Assembly: GCA_001604565.1 (NCBI GenBank)
Contig: LVBV01000018.1
Coordinates: 102,458-166,457, forward strand
Direction of reading: 5' to 3'
Source of the DNA: Puniceicoccales bacterium Verruco_01
GTDB taxonomy: Bacteria; Verrucomicrobiota; Verrucomicrobiia; Opitutales; Oceanipulchritudinaceae
DNA length: 64,000 nt
In this document: positions 1 through 9,001 of the stretch, in pieces
Layout of the letters: each line of letters starts with the position of its first letter
How positions within the stretch are numbered: the stretch's first letter is position 1
Made by a program: the position numbers and the translations under genes
Notes under the pieces: model-generated
Told to the model about the DNA's origin: nothing
The model's database searches: none
Seen by the model: the letters and a program-made list of their open reading frames with translations, nothing else

Positions 1-757
1 ACCCGCGCGGCGCCCAAGTGTGGAACGGAAAGAGCGAAACAAGGACGCCGAAGCCGATGAGGAGCAGGCCGTACACCCACTTCTGCGTGACGAGCGAGAG
101 CGGATTGGCCGCAAGATAGTCGCGCAGAGTAATGAAGTCGAACGTGGCGATTCCCGAACCCACGTAGAGCGCGACCAGTCCCGCCAAGACCAGCATCGCG
201 CCGAGAGTCAGGTAAATCGTCATTTCGATCGCCGCGACCCTGCGCGCAGTGCCGCCCCAGATGCCGATCATGATGAAGGTCGGGATGAGGGCCAGTTCGT
301 GAAAGAAGTAGAAGAAGAAGATGTCGATCGAGGCAAAGAGCCCGAGGACGCCGCCCGCCATCGTGAGCAGGAGGGCCAAGTAAAGCTGCTGGCGGTCCTG
401 ATTGCCCGCGATCGCGTAGATGCCCGCCGCGAAGGAGACGATTGCCGCCATCGCGAAGAGCGGCAGCGCAATGCCGTTCAGGCCCAGTTTGAGCGAGATG
501 CCCGCCGCGGGAAGGCCGAGGCTGGCGTCGCTATAAAAGGCATAGCCGGAAATTTTCACCGCGTCCGCGAACTGCGTGCAGAGATACAGCGCCAGAACCA
601 GAGGCACGGTGAAACCGATGGCGGCCATCACCTTGGCGACCATCTTCGGCACAGAGCCGAGGTAGAGCAGCGCCGCGCAGATGAGAGGCACGGCCACCGA
701 GGCGAAGAGCACGGCGCTCCCGACGTGGGTGAACGGGCAGGTGCAGGAAGTGTCCAT
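1..757 (-). CDS. nuoM: NADH-quinone oxidoreductase subunit M (5' part, gene cut by window edge)
   Basis: Antiporter-like membrane subunit of respiratory complex I, one of the proton-translocating modules of the membrane arm. The minus-strand frame opens at the ATG at 757 and runs off the left edge, giving about 252 N-terminal residues. I translated it by hand because the track lists only shadow frames here. Visible are several hydrophobic helices, the motif FHELALIPTFIMIGIWGG with the conserved membrane glutamate, and PFHTWAP near the cut end, all typical of NuoM. The start lies 3 nt after the nuoL stop, so translation is probably coupled. The C-terminal half is outside the window and cannot be judged. 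Confidence 0.93.
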   Translation of the reverse strand, partial: MDTSCTCPFTHVGSAVLFASVAVPLICAALLYLGSVPKMVAKVMAAIGFTVPLVLALYLCTQFADAVKISGYAFYSDASLGLPAAGISLKLGLNGIALPLFAMAAIVSFAAGIYAIAGNQDRQQLYLALLLTMAGGVLGLFASIDIFFFYFFHELALIPTFIMIGIWGGTARRVAAIEMTIYLTLGAMLVLAGLVALYVGSGIATFDFITLRDYLAANPLSLVTQKWVYGLLLIGFGVLVSLFPFHTWAPRG

Positions 758-760
758 GGC

Positions 761-2614
761 TTAAAGGATTCCGGAGGTGGTGAGCCAGAATGCGAGCACT
801 CCGGCGGCAAACCAGTAGAAGTAGGTGTTGAGGCTCCCGGTGTGGGCGCGGCGCGCGGCGAGTCCGATCAGGCCCGCGACTCCGCCGCTTCCGCGGACGA
901 GAACGCCCTGAATGACGACCAGTTCCAAGATGGCGACAAGGTTCGCCACCCTTTGCTGAACGGCGCGCACGTACCAGTCGTAGAGATTGTCGAACCACAG
1001 CTTTTCGCGCAGGACGCCATAGACGCCGGGCGCGGCTTTCTCAAAGGTGTCGGTGTTCTTTCCCGGGCGGTAGTAAATGAAGAAGGCCGCGAGGAGACCG
1101 CCGAGGGACAGGATCGCGGAGATGAGGAGCATCGAGGCGTGCTCCGCGTGGGTCGGTTCGGCGATGTTGGCCTCAAGGTAGCTCGCGAGCGCATGCGGAT
1201 ACAGGCCCGTGTAACCGGCCAGCACCGCGCCGATCGCGAGGATCACGAGGGCGAAGAGCATGTCCGGACGGCTCTCGTGCGCGGCCTCCACAGCGTGGCT
1301 GCGGGCCTTGCCGAGGAAGGCGACAAAAATGATCCGGCCCATGTACGTCGCAGTGAGGAAGCTCGTCACGACAAGGAGCCAGAAGGCCGCGGGATTGGCG
1401 TGCTTGGCTAGGAGCAGAATCGCGTCCTTGGAGAAGAAGCCGGAAAGATAAGGAACGCCCGCGATGGCAAGGGTGGCCAGAAGGAAGGTGACAAAGGTGA
1501 CCGGCATCTTCTTCCAGAGGCCGCCCATCTTGTAGATATCCTGCTCGTGGTGGCAGGCGTGGATCACCGAGCCCGCGCCGAGGAAGAGGAGGGCCTTGAA
1601 GAAGGCGTGTGTCGTCAAATGGAACTGCGAGGTCGCCGCGCCCTCAGAGCCGCCCGCCAGCGCGAAGGCCACGACCATGAAGCCGAGCTGCGAGAGCGTG
1701 GAATACGCCAGAATCTTCTTGATGTCCGTCTGGCCGAAGGCGAACAGGGCCGAGAGGAAGGCCGTCGCAAGCCCCACGGCGAGGATCACCGAGAGAGCCT
1801 GCGGATTGAAGATGAAGGCCACGCGGCCAAGAAGGTACACGCCCGCGGCCACCATCGTGGCGGCATGGATGAGGGCGGAGACCGGCGTCGGGCCCGCCAT
1901 CGCGTCCGGCAGCCACACATGCAGAGGCATCTGCGCGCTCTTGCCCATGACGCCGCAGAAAAGAAGCAGGCCGATGAAGGTCAGCGTGCAGGCGGCGACC
2001 GGCGAGGCGGAGAGAGCCTGCGGGAGCTCCGCGAGGGAAACGGTCCCGAACTGCCAGAAGCACCAGATAATGCCAAGGAGGAAGCCGAAGTCACCCACCC
2101 TGTTCACGATAAAGGCCTTCTTGGCCGCCGCGCTCGCCACATCCGTCAGGTAGTGGCCGATCAGCATGTAGCTGGAAAAGCCGACGAGCTCCCAGAAGAT
2201 AAAGAGCATGAAAAGGTTCTCGGAGAGAACGATGCCCGTCATCGAGAACATGAAGATGGAAAGACCGCCGAAGAAGCGCCCGCGCGCCTTGTCGTCGTCG
2301 GAATACCCCACTGCGAAGACGTGGATGAGGAAACCCACGATCGTCACGACGCCAAGGAGCAACGCCGACATCTGGTTGAAATAGAACCCGAGGTCGATCT
2401 GTAGCTCGCCGAGCGTCAGCCACGTGGCGGTGTCGCGGAAGGTGGAGCCGTCCCAGCCGCCTCCCACGAGGAGAAACAGGGTGAGCGCGGCCTGAAGACC
2501 GGCGCTCGCCACGGAGATCGCTGCGGAGAGGCGACCGCGCCTGCGCCCGAAAAGGGCGATGAGCGCCGCCGCACAGAGCGGGGAAAGAAGAATGGTCAGG
2601 AGTGTCCGCGTCAT
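761..2614 (-). CDS. nuoL: NADH-quinone oxidoreductase subunit L
   Basis: Membrane antiporter-like subunit of complex I at the tip of the membrane arm; it carries the long lateral helix near its C-terminus. The protein has 617 aa, a normal length, and is hydrophobic throughout. Family motifs visible include FIFWELVGFSSYMLIGHYL (about residue 140), VNRVGDFGFLLGI (about 170), PLHVWLPDAMAGPTPVSALI (about 235) and STLSQLGFM. The start is 7 nt beyond the nuoK stop. The plus-strand ORFs at 20-1411 and 1547-2404 are GC-rich shadows of this gene and nuoM. Confidence 0.97.
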   Translation of the reverse strand: MTRTLLTILLSPLCAAALIALFGRRRGRLSAAISVASAGLQAALTLFLLVGGGWDGSTFRDTATWLTLGELQIDLGFYFNQMSALLLGVVTIVGFLIHVFAVGYSDDDKARGRFFGGLSIFMFSMTGIVLSENLFMLFIFWELVGFSSYMLIGHYLTDVASAAAKKAFIVNRVGDFGFLLGIIWCFWQFGTVSLAELPQALSASPVAACTLTFIGLLLFCGVMGKSAQMPLHVWLPDAMAGPTPVSALIHAATMVAAGVYLLGRVAFIFNPQALSVILAVGLATAFLSALFAFGQTDIKKILAYSTLSQLGFMVVAFALAGGSEGAATSQFHLTTHAFFKALLFLGAGSVIHACHHEQDIYKMGGLWKKMPVTFVTFLLATLAIAGVPYLSGFFSKDAILLLAKHANPAAFWLLVVTSFLTATYMGRIIFVAFLGKARSHAVEAAHESRPDMLFALVILAIGAVLAGYTGLYPHALASYLEANIAEPTHAEHASMLLISAILSLGGLLAAFFIYYRPGKNTDTFEKAAPGVYGVLREKLWFDNLYDWYVRAVQQRVANLVAILELVVIQGVLVRGSGGVAGLIGLAARRAHTGSLNTYFYWFAAGVLAFWLTTSGIL

Positions 2615-2621
2615 GGTGATA

Positions 2622-2945
2622 CTACTTCTTAAGCGCGGTTAAATCGTCGGTCATCACGGTCGAACGGCGGCGGTAGAGCGCCACAACGATCGCCAGACCC
2701 ACGGCCACTTCAGCCGCAGCCACGGTGATGACAAAGAACACAAAGGCGTTGCCGTCCATCAGCGGATGTTCCGGTGTGGCGTTGAAGCGGGCGAAGGCGA
2801 CGAGCGCGATGTTCGCCGCGTTCAGCATCAGCTCAAGGCACATGAGGACGATGATGAGATTGCGGCGGACGAGCACCCCGGCGAAACCGGTGGCGAAGAG
2901 CAGGGCCGCGACAATCAAATAGTGGTTCAGGGCAATGGCGTGCAT
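2622..2945 (-). CDS. nuoK: NADH-quinone oxidoreductase subunit K
   Basis: Small membrane subunit of complex I, 107 aa with three predicted transmembrane helices. The second helix carries the conserved glutamate in the segment [18 protein letters not shown], part of the central polar axis used for proton transfer. It lies between nuoJ (12-nt gap) and nuoL (7-nt gap), the standard J-K-L order. The C-terminal tail [16 protein letters not shown] is polar. Confidence 0.96.
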   Translation of the reverse strand: MHAIALNHYLIVAALLFATGFAGVLVRRNLIIVLMCLELMLNAANIALVAFARFNATPEHPLMDGNAFVFFVITVAAAEVAVGLAIVVALYRRRSTVMTDDLTALKK

Positions 2946-2957
2946 GCGGCAAATCGG

Positions 2958-3476
2958 TTATTCCGCCTCCGTGGTTGTGTCGCCGGAGTCGGGACGCTTC
3001 GAGATAAAGATCACGCCGACCATCGCTGCGAGCAGGAGAAAGCCCGTGATCTCGAAGGCGAGCTGGTACTTGGTAAAGAGAATCATGCCGAAGTTCGCGG
3101 CGCTGGAGGCGGGGGAAACAGGCAGTGCGTCCGTCCCTACCCCGGTCTTCGCGATCGCGGCAATGCCGAAGAGGCTGAGTAGGACAAAGACGCCCGAGGC
3201 AAGCGCCATGTTGCGGAAGTCGCGTTTGGCGAGCTTCGGGCTCCCCGCGCCCACTAGCATCGCGATGAAGAGGAAAAGGACGATCACCGCGCCGACATAG
3301 ACGACCACCTGCAACACAGCCAGCAGGTACGCCTGAAGCAGCGCGAAGAGCGCCGCCGTGCCGATGAAGGAAAGGATCATCAGCATCGCGCTGTTCACGC
3401 TCTTGCGGGAGAAGACGAGCGCCACTGCGGGCAGGATCGTCAGCGCCGCGAAAATGTAGAAGAGAATGTCTTGCAT
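2958..3476 (-). CDS. nuoJ: NADH-quinone oxidoreductase subunit J
   Basis: Membrane subunit of complex I, 172 aa with about five hydrophobic helices. The start MQDILFYIFAALTILPAVAL is typical of NuoJ, as is the segment LQAYLLAVLQVVVYVGAVIVLFLF, which contains the helix with the pi-bulge known in this subunit. It sits 36 nt downstream of nuoI and 12 nt upstream of nuoK on the same strand. Confidence 0.95.
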   Translation of the reverse strand: MQDILFYIFAALTILPAVALVFSRKSVNSAMLMILSFIGTAALFALLQAYLLAVLQVVVYVGAVIVLFLFIAMLVGAGSPKLAKRDFRNMALASGVFVLLSLFGIAAIAKTGVGTDALPVSPASSAANFGMILFTKYQLAFEITGFLLLAAMVGVIFISKRPDSGDTTTEAE

Positions 3477-3512
3477 CGCATTCGGCTCCGGGGAGCGGTT
3501 AACGGGAAAGGG

Positions 3513-4058
3513 TTAGTGGTGTCCTCCGGCGGCCTTGTCCGCAGCGGCCTTCTTTTTGTCCCACTTCATGATCTTGTCCGGGAGGGTACCGCCAAGTTCG
3601 TAGAGCTTGTCCTTGTGGAGGACCACTTCCTCGCGGGTTGCGGCGTTGAGGCTGTACACATTCTGCAGGACGATGGCCCTCTCCGGGCAGGCTTCCTCGC
3701 ACAGGCCGCAGTAAATGCAGCGCAGCATGTTGAGCTCAAAATCCTTCGGCGCCTTCTCCACATGGGCCGTGGCCGAATCGGCGGGAATTTCGCCAGGAGT
3801 GATGCGGATGGCCTTCGGCGGGCAGACGAACTCGCAGAGCTGGCAGGAAACGCATTTCTCGCGTCCGTTCGGATCCTTGACGAGGGTCGGAACACCGCGG
3901 TAGCCGCGCGGAATCGGCGGCTTCTGCTCGGGGTATTCGAGCGTCACCCTGCGGCCAAACATCTTGCGGAACGTGACCCACAGGCCCGCCGCGATCTGCG
4001 GCAGGTAGGTGCGCTCGGCAAGTGTGAGCGGCTTTCTTTCGAGGATTTTCGTGGCCAT
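3513..4058 (-). CDS. nuoI: NADH-quinone oxidoreductase subunit I (two 4Fe-4S clusters)
   Basis: Peripheral-arm iron-sulfur subunit that carries clusters N6a and N6b toward the quinone site. Two ferredoxin motifs are visible: CVSCQLCEFVCPPKAI and CIYCGLCEEACPERAI. I chose the start MATKILERKP at 4058 over the upstream M at 4097 because the latter would overlap the preceding channel gene and the family begins near this point. The Lys/His-rich C-terminus is variable. It is separated from the upstream K+ channel gene by 14 nt and followed by nuoJ after 36 nt. Confidence 0.95.
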   Translation of the reverse strand: MATKILERKPLTLAERTYLPQIAAGLWVTFRKMFGRRVTLEYPEQKPPIPRGYRGVPTLVKDPNGREKCVSCQLCEFVCPPKAIRITPGEIPADSATAHVEKAPKDFELNMLRCIYCGLCEEACPERAIVLQNVYSLNAATREEVVLHKDKLYELGGTLPDKIMKWDKKKAAADKAAGGHH

Positions 4059-4072
4059 CGGTTTGAAAAGGT

Positions 4073-4861
4073 TTAGTGGTTCCCGGCCAAGTTGCAATCA
4101 TTGCCGTTTTTGGGCGCCGAATCCGTCGCCGCGCCCGCGGCAAGAGCGGCCTTGAGGCGCTCGTTCTCCGCGCGCAGGGCCTCGGCTTCGGAAGAGGCGG
4201 GGGAATTGTCGATGTGCAGGAGCGAGAGGACCGACGCGGTGATCGCGCCGAACATGCCGACGCCGAAGATCATCGTCATGACACCGATGCAGCGCCCGAT
4301 GCTCGTCACCGGATAATAATCGCCGTAGCCAACGGTGGAGATCGTCTCAAAGACCCACCAGATGGCGCTCCCCGCCGTCTTGATGTTGGCCTCCGGATTG
4401 CCGCTCTCGGCGAAGAGGATCGCGGGGGCGCAGATCATCATGATCGTGTAGAAGAGGAAGAACGCCAGGACGGGCGCGCTCACCTTCTTGCCCGCGAAGA
4501 CGTGGCCATGCAGCATCCGCACGCCCTCCACGGCCCGCAGAAGCTGCAGCACGCGGAAGAGCCGGATGCTCCGCCCCCAGCGCAGGAACGGGAAAAGCGG
4601 AATGCTGGCGAGCAGGTCGATCCAGCCCCACTTCCAGAAGCGCAGCTTGTCCGGCGCCTTGCGGAAGCGCACCACAAGATCGAAAAGGAAGAGTCCGCAG
4701 AGGGCAAGGTCCGCAATGGAAAAGAGCCTCTCCTCCTCCGGTGAAAGCTTCACGAAGATGCCGACAAGAAGCAGCACGATTGAGTACAGCGCCACGAACC
4801 CGACATACACGTCGAGCGGACCGATGCGACCGGCCTCTGCACTGCGAGAATCCCCCCCCAT
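4073..4861 (-). CDS. Voltage-gated potassium channel (six-TM, Kv-like) inside the nuo operon
   Basis: Ion channel of the bacterial voltage-gated K+ family, about 262 aa. It shows an S1-S4-like block with regularly spaced arginines (RWGRSIRLFRVLQLLRAVEGVR), an S5 helix, a pore loop with the K+ selectivity filter STVGYGD, and S6. The C-terminal cytoplasmic tail (SEAEALRAENERLKAALAAG) has a heptad pattern and may form a short coiled coil for tetramer assembly. I prefer the ATG at 4861 because AGGGG stands just upstream; the 4897 start would overlap nuoH. The gene is co-directional and tightly spaced between nuoH and nuoI, so it is probably co-transcribed with complex I. K+ selectivity is inferred from the filter. 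Confidence 0.9.
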   Translation of the reverse strand: MGGDSRSAEAGRIGPLDVYVGFVALYSIVLLLVGIFVKLSPEEERLFSIADLALCGLFLFDLVVRFRKAPDKLRFWKWGWIDLLASIPLFPFLRWGRSIRLFRVLQLLRAVEGVRMLHGHVFAGKKVSAPVLAFFLFYTIMMICAPAILFAESGNPEANIKTAGSAIWWVFETISTVGYGDYYPVTSIGRCIGVMTMIFGVGMFGAITASVLSLLHIDNSPASSEAEALRAENERLKAALAAGAATDSAPKNGNDCNLAGNH

Positions 4862-4883
4862 ATGCACCCCTCGTTGAGACGGA

Positions 4884-5990
4884 CTAGCCCTCGACAAGGG
4901 CCAGAATCACGGCATACACCGCGAGGTTCACCACCGCCAGCGGCAGCAGAATCTTCCAACCGAGATCCATCACCTGATCGTAGCGGAAGCGCGGGAGCGT
5001 CCAACGCACCAGCATGATGAAGCTCATGAGGATCACGGTCTTCACAAAGACCACGCCCACCGAGACCACCGCCCCGAGGAGCCCGACCGGCATCGCGTCC
5101 ATCGAAACGAACGGAATGCTCCAGCCGCCGAGGAAGATCACGCTGAAAAGGATCGCCGCGAGGGTCATGTGGGCGTATTCGCCGACGAAGAAGAGGCCGA
5201 ACTTGAAGGCACCGTATTCGGTGTGGAAGCCTCCGACAAGGTCCGTCTCGCTCTCAGCCATGTCGAAGGGAAGGCGGTTACTCTCCGCAAAGAGCGCGAC
5301 AAGGTAAAGGAGTGCCGAGACCGGCATGATGCAAATGAACCACTTGGGCAGGCCGAAAACTCCGCCGCCGACCACGCCGCCCTGCTCGCGAACGATGGAG
5401 AAGAGGTCGAGGGTGCCGCCCGTCCACATGAAGACCGGCAGGAGCGCGAGCCCGATCGTCAGCTCGTAGCTGATGAGCTGGGCACTCGCGCGAATGCTGC
5501 TGAAGTACGGGTATTTGGAGTTCGAGGCCCAGCCCGCCATGATGATGCCGAAGACCGAGATCCCGGAAACGGCCATCACAAAGAGCATGCCGACATCGAA
5601 ATTGGTGATGGCCAGCGGCACCGCCACGCCGTCACTCCCCACGTACTGGCCGAAGGGCACCGCCGAGAGCGCCGCCATCGCGGGCACGAAGGCCACGACC
5701 GGCGCCACGAGGAAATACAGCTTGTTGACGTGCGCGGGCGTCGGCTCCTCCTTGAAGAAGAACTTCGCACCGTCCGCCCAGAGCTGGAAAAAGCCCATGC
5801 GCCGCAACCACCAGCCGACGACCGGGATCGACCCGAGGATCGGGACGGTCGTGCGGTTCGGACCGGGGCGTTCCTGCACCCAGCTGGCAATCTTGCGCTC
5901 GCCGACAACGGCGTAACCGGCGACAGCCATCACAAGGGCCACCACGACGACGGCCTTCACAAGAACGATGAGTAAATACATCCAGTCCAT
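4884..5990 (-). CDS. nuoH: NADH-quinone oxidoreductase subunit H
   Basis: Membrane subunit that links the peripheral arm of complex I to the membrane arm and forms part of the quinone-binding chamber. It has 368 aa with about eight transmembrane helices. Family motifs visible are ERKIASWVQERPGPNRT near residue 30, EEPTPAHVNK, and NRLPFDMAESETDLVGGFHTEY with the conserved acidic loop. The start MDWMYLLIVLVKAVVVV lies 24 nt after the nuoG stop. Confidence 0.97.
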   Translation of the reverse strand: MDWMYLLIVLVKAVVVVALVMAVAGYAVVGERKIASWVQERPGPNRTTVPILGSIPVVGWWLRRMGFFQLWADGAKFFFKEEPTPAHVNKLYFLVAPVVAFVPAMAALSAVPFGQYVGSDGVAVPLAITNFDVGMLFVMAVSGISVFGIIMAGWASNSKYPYFSSIRASAQLISYELTIGLALLPVFMWTGGTLDLFSIVREQGGVVGGGVFGLPKWFICIMPVSALLYLVALFAESNRLPFDMAESETDLVGGFHTEYGAFKFGLFFVGEYAHMTLAAILFSVIFLGGWSIPFVSMDAMPVGLLGAVVSVGVVFVKTVILMSFIMLVRWTLPRFRYDQVMDLGWKILLPLAVVNLAVYAVILALVEG

Positions 5991-6014
5991 GATTTTGCCT
6001 GATGGAGGAAAGGG

Positions 6015-7709
6015 TTAGGCGTTGGCCGGGGCGTAGTGGAGGGTCTTGCCCTCGCGGAATTTCTCATTCGCGAAGGCGGAGCCGTCGATCACGACGCCCT
6101 CCGCCGGAATCTTCGCGTAGGATTGGTCCTTGAGAGGGGCGACCTCGGCGGAAAGGGCCGCCCAGACCGCCGCGAGACCGCCCCCGCGCGTCGCCGGAGA
6201 GCCCATCGCCGCGAGAAGCGCCGCAAAAAAGTCCGCATCGGCAAGAACCCCCGCGGGGCCGGGAACGGCCTTGGCAAACTTCTGAAGGCGCCACTGCTGG
6301 TTCACGAAGGAGCCCTCGCGCTCGAAGACGGTGAGAAGGGGGATCTCGATCGCGGCGTACTGGCTTGTCTGATAGAAATGGGTGCCGAGGCTCACGTACT
6401 TGATCTTCTTCAGGTCCTCGATGCCGAGGCCCGCGCTCGTGACGGACTCGTTGACCGAGAGGACCGTGTCCACCTCGCCCGCGTCCACGGCGGCCTTGAG
6501 GGAGGACATATCCGTCTGCGCGAGGCCCTTGATCAGGCCCGTGACGAGAGCGCCGCGCAGGTTCGGTGTGCGGTCCGCCGAGATGAGCAGGCCGTCACCC
6601 TCCGCATAGTGCGGGGCCACATACACGAGCTTCTTCGCCGCCGGAATCGCCTGGGCGAGCTTCTTTAACAGCCACTGCTCCTCGACGCTGGAAAACGCGC
6701 TGGCAATGAGGGCCACGCCCTTCGAGGCCTTGAGGAGCGCCGCAAGTGCCTTGAGGGCTTCGTCGCTCTTCACGGGACGGCCCTCGATCGCGTAGGCGCT
6801 CGTGCGGTTCTCCGCCGCCACGGCCTTGTACAGGTCGCGCGCGGTGTCGCTCATCCAAGAGTCGTTCACCGCCTCGTTGCGGCGCGGTGTGATGCGGTAG
6901 ATCGTGCCCTCGCGGCTCCAGATCGTGGTGTTCACGCCGACGCTGGATTCCGTGCTGATGGACGGGGTCTCCTTGAGGAACCACGTGCGCATCTTGAAGC
7001 GGAAGTCCACGCTCGTGAGCGCGCCCACCGGGCAGATGTCCACCACGTTGACGGAGTAATTGTTGGAAAGGGTTTTTCCCGGGAAGCAGTCGATGGAGGA
7101 GTGGCTGCCGCGCTCGGTGAAGCCGAGAACCTCGTCTTTGGCGATTTCCTTGCAGAAGCGCACGCAACGTCCGCAGAGGATGCAGCGCTCGTTGTCGAGG
7201 ATGACGCGCGGCCCGATCATCTTGCGCTTGGGCTTGACGTTCTTCTCCTCCACATAGCGGCTGTAACCGCGACCGTACTGGTGGGCGTATTCCTGCAGAT
7301 GGCATTCACCCGCCTGATCGCAGATCGGGCAGTCCAACGGGTGGTTCACAAGGAGGAATTCCTCCACACCCTCGCGGCAGTCCTTGACAAGCTTGGTCGT
7401 CGTGCGGATGTGCAGGCCCGGCGTGGCGTTGGTCGCGCAGGCGATCACGGGCTTGGGCATCCACTGGATGACCTGCTTGCCGTCGGGGCCCATCACGGGG
7501 GCCTTCGTCACGCGGTCGAAGGCGGGCGTGCCCATCTCCACAAGGCACATGCGGCAGTTGCCCGCCACGGAGAGGTGCCGGTGGTAGCAATAGTGCGGGA
7601 TTTGAACGCCGGCCTTGCGGGCGGCTTCAATCATGTTCGTCCCCGGCAGCACCTTTACTTCGATGCCGTCGATGAACACGCTGATGAGCTTGTCTGCGTT
7701 CTCTGCCAT
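6015..7709 (-). CDS. nuoG: NADH-quinone oxidoreductase subunit G (short form)
   Basis: Peripheral-arm electron-transfer subunit of complex I. In order: an N-terminal plant-type 2Fe-2S domain (HYCYHRHLSVAGNCRMCLVEMG), the His/Cys-ligated 4Fe-4S motif (HPLDCPICDQAGECHLQEY), a further cluster region (CILCGRCVRFC, then VVDICPVGALTS), and a reduced molybdopterin-oxidoreductase-like domain. At 564 aa it is shorter than the 670-900 aa of many homologues, so the C-terminal domain is trimmed. It is the first complex I gene here. nuoA-F are not upstream, where a divergent SDR gene lies, so they must be encoded elsewhere. A possible promoter (TTGCTC, 17 nt, TTACAT) lies upstream on the minus strand. Confidence 0.94.
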   Translation of the reverse strand: MAENADKLISVFIDGIEVKVLPGTNMIEAARKAGVQIPHYCYHRHLSVAGNCRMCLVEMGTPAFDRVTKAPVMGPDGKQVIQWMPKPVIACATNATPGLHIRTTTKLVKDCREGVEEFLLVNHPLDCPICDQAGECHLQEYAHQYGRGYSRYVEEKNVKPKRKMIGPRVILDNERCILCGRCVRFCKEIAKDEVLGFTERGSHSSIDCFPGKTLSNNYSVNVVDICPVGALTSVDFRFKMRTWFLKETPSISTESSVGVNTTIWSREGTIYRITPRRNEAVNDSWMSDTARDLYKAVAAENRTSAYAIEGRPVKSDEALKALAALLKASKGVALIASAFSSVEEQWLLKKLAQAIPAAKKLVYVAPHYAEGDGLLISADRTPNLRGALVTGLIKGLAQTDMSSLKAAVDAGEVDTVLSVNESVTSAGLGIEDLKKIKYVSLGTHFYQTSQYAAIEIPLLTVFEREGSFVNQQWRLQKFAKAVPGPAGVLADADFFAALLAAMGSPATRGGGLAAVWAALSAEVAPLKDQSYAKIPAEGVVIDGSAFANEKFREGKTLHYAPANA

Positions 7710-7837
7710 GATGCGAAAGTGAAAGTCCTGATGTAAATCAGCCTGCTAGAAAAGAGCAAGTGCCCCCTCCGACGCAAACCCAAATCGGAGTTTTGCAGGT
7801 TCCGGCGCCTCGAACACGCGAGCGAATTTCTTTACCG

Positions 7838-7865
7838 TCGCCGGAAGGAGGCATAAAACGAATGC
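7838..7865 (+). promoter_or_regulatory. Candidate promoter abutting the SDR start codon
   Basis: Upstream of the ATG at 7866 I see TTTACC, a 17-nt spacer and TAAAAC, with only 6 nt between the -10-like box and the ATG. AGGAGG occurs inside the spacer but is 14 nt from the ATG, too far for a normal SD. If the promoter is real, the message would be leaderless. Based on box similarity only. Confidence 0.35.
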
Positions 7866-8825
7866 ATGGCGACGCAAACCATTCTGGTCACCGGAGCGGC
7901 GGGAAACCTCGGCAGCCACCTCGTCCGGCATCTGGCGGAACGGACCGGGCATTCCGTGCGTGCCATGATCCACCGGAAGGAGCTGGATGCGGAAACGGCC
8001 TCGCTCCCGAATGTGAGAAGCGTCCGCTGCGACCTCGCAAAACCGGAGACTCTCGACGCCGCCTGCGATGGCGCGGACTGCATCGTCCACTTCGCCGGGC
8101 TCCTCTTCGCGCCGAGACCCGAAAAATTCCTGCCGGAAACCAACGTCACCTACGTGAAGAACCTCCTCGTCGCCGCGAAAAAGGCCGGGGTAAGCACGTT
8201 CATTCTCGTGAGCTTCCCGCACGTGGAGGGTGTCTCGACGCCGGACAATCCCGCGCGCGGAGGCATGGACGGCGCCCCGGATTCGACACACGCGCGGACA
8301 CGGCTGGAGGCGGAGAAGGAGGTGTTCGCCGCCGGAAGGGAAAGCGGCATGCGCTGCATCGCTCTGCGCGCGGGCATGATCTACGCGAAGGACATCCTGA
8401 TGATCGACGCAGCCCGGTGGCTCGCGCGGCGGCACCTCCTTGGCGTGTGGAGGAGCCCCACGTGGATTCACCTTCTCTCCCTGCCGGACTTCAACCGCTG
8501 CGTTCAGGCGGCGATCGAAAACGCTTCGGCATCCGGGGTGTACGGTCTCGGCGACGACCGTCCCCTCACCCTTCAGGAATTCCTCGATACGGCCTGTGCG
8601 CACTGGGACTGCTCCAGACCCTGGCGCGCGCCGGGCGGTCTCTTTCCGCTGGCGGGGGCGCTCGTCGAAGGCTGGGCTCTTCTCACTGGCTCGCGCGCTC
8701 CCCTCACCCGCGATTTCATACGGATCGGGATGGCTTCCTACTGTTCCGACACGGCGCGGATGAAGAGGGACCTCGTGCCCGCTCTCAAACACCCCACGCT
8801 CGAAACCGGCCTCCGACTTCTGTGA
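7866..8825 (+). CDS. NAD(P)-binding extended-SDR / epimerase-like protein, atypical active site
   Basis: A 319-aa Rossmann-fold protein of the atypical extended SDR / NmrA-like kind. The N-terminus has the dinucleotide motif TGAAGNLGSH, followed by a second strand with basic residues (RAMIHRKEL) that could favour NADPH. The canonical catalytic YxxxK is not visible. At the expected place the sequence reads HARTR, so Tyr is replaced by His and Lys by Arg. This fits a non-catalytic or redox-sensing member better than a sugar epimerase. It is transcribed alone, divergent from nuoG. No substrate can be assigned. Confidence 0.8.
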   Translation: MATQTILVTGAAGNLGSHLVRHLAERTGHSVRAMIHRKELDAETASLPNVRSVRCDLAKPETLDAACDGADCIVHFAGLLFAPRPEKFLPETNVTYVKNLLVAAKKAGVSTFILVSFPHVEGVSTPDNPARGGMDGAPDSTHARTRLEAEKEVFAAGRESGMRCIALRAGMIYAKDILMIDAARWLARRHLLGVWRSPTWIHLLSLPDFNRCVQAAIENASASGVYGLGDDRPLTLQEFLDTACAHWDCSRPWRAPGGLFPLAGALVEGWALLTGSRAPLTRDFIRIGMASYCSDTARMKRDLVPALKHPTLETGLRLL

Positions 8826-9001
8826 GCGGCGCCTGAATGCACAAATCCGGAGGATAGAACGGACGGGCGCGGTCGGATTCCACCGGTCGCAAGATGCGTC
8901 CGCTCGATTGCAGCAGTGCAATTTCTTCTTATCCCCGTGCCGCGTTTGGGAAAACTGGCCGGGTTTCTCTGTCATAAAAACGCCTTTTCAGCCTCAACCC
9001 A

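Noticed and set aside
20-2404. Long plus-strand ORFs (463 and 285 aa) opposite nuoL and nuoM
   Set aside because: GC-rich antisense shadows of clear complex I genes, with biased low-complexity composition.
7746-8975. 409-aa minus-strand ORF opposite the SDR gene
   Set aside because: Antisense to a clear Rossmann-fold gene; no recognisable motif of its own.
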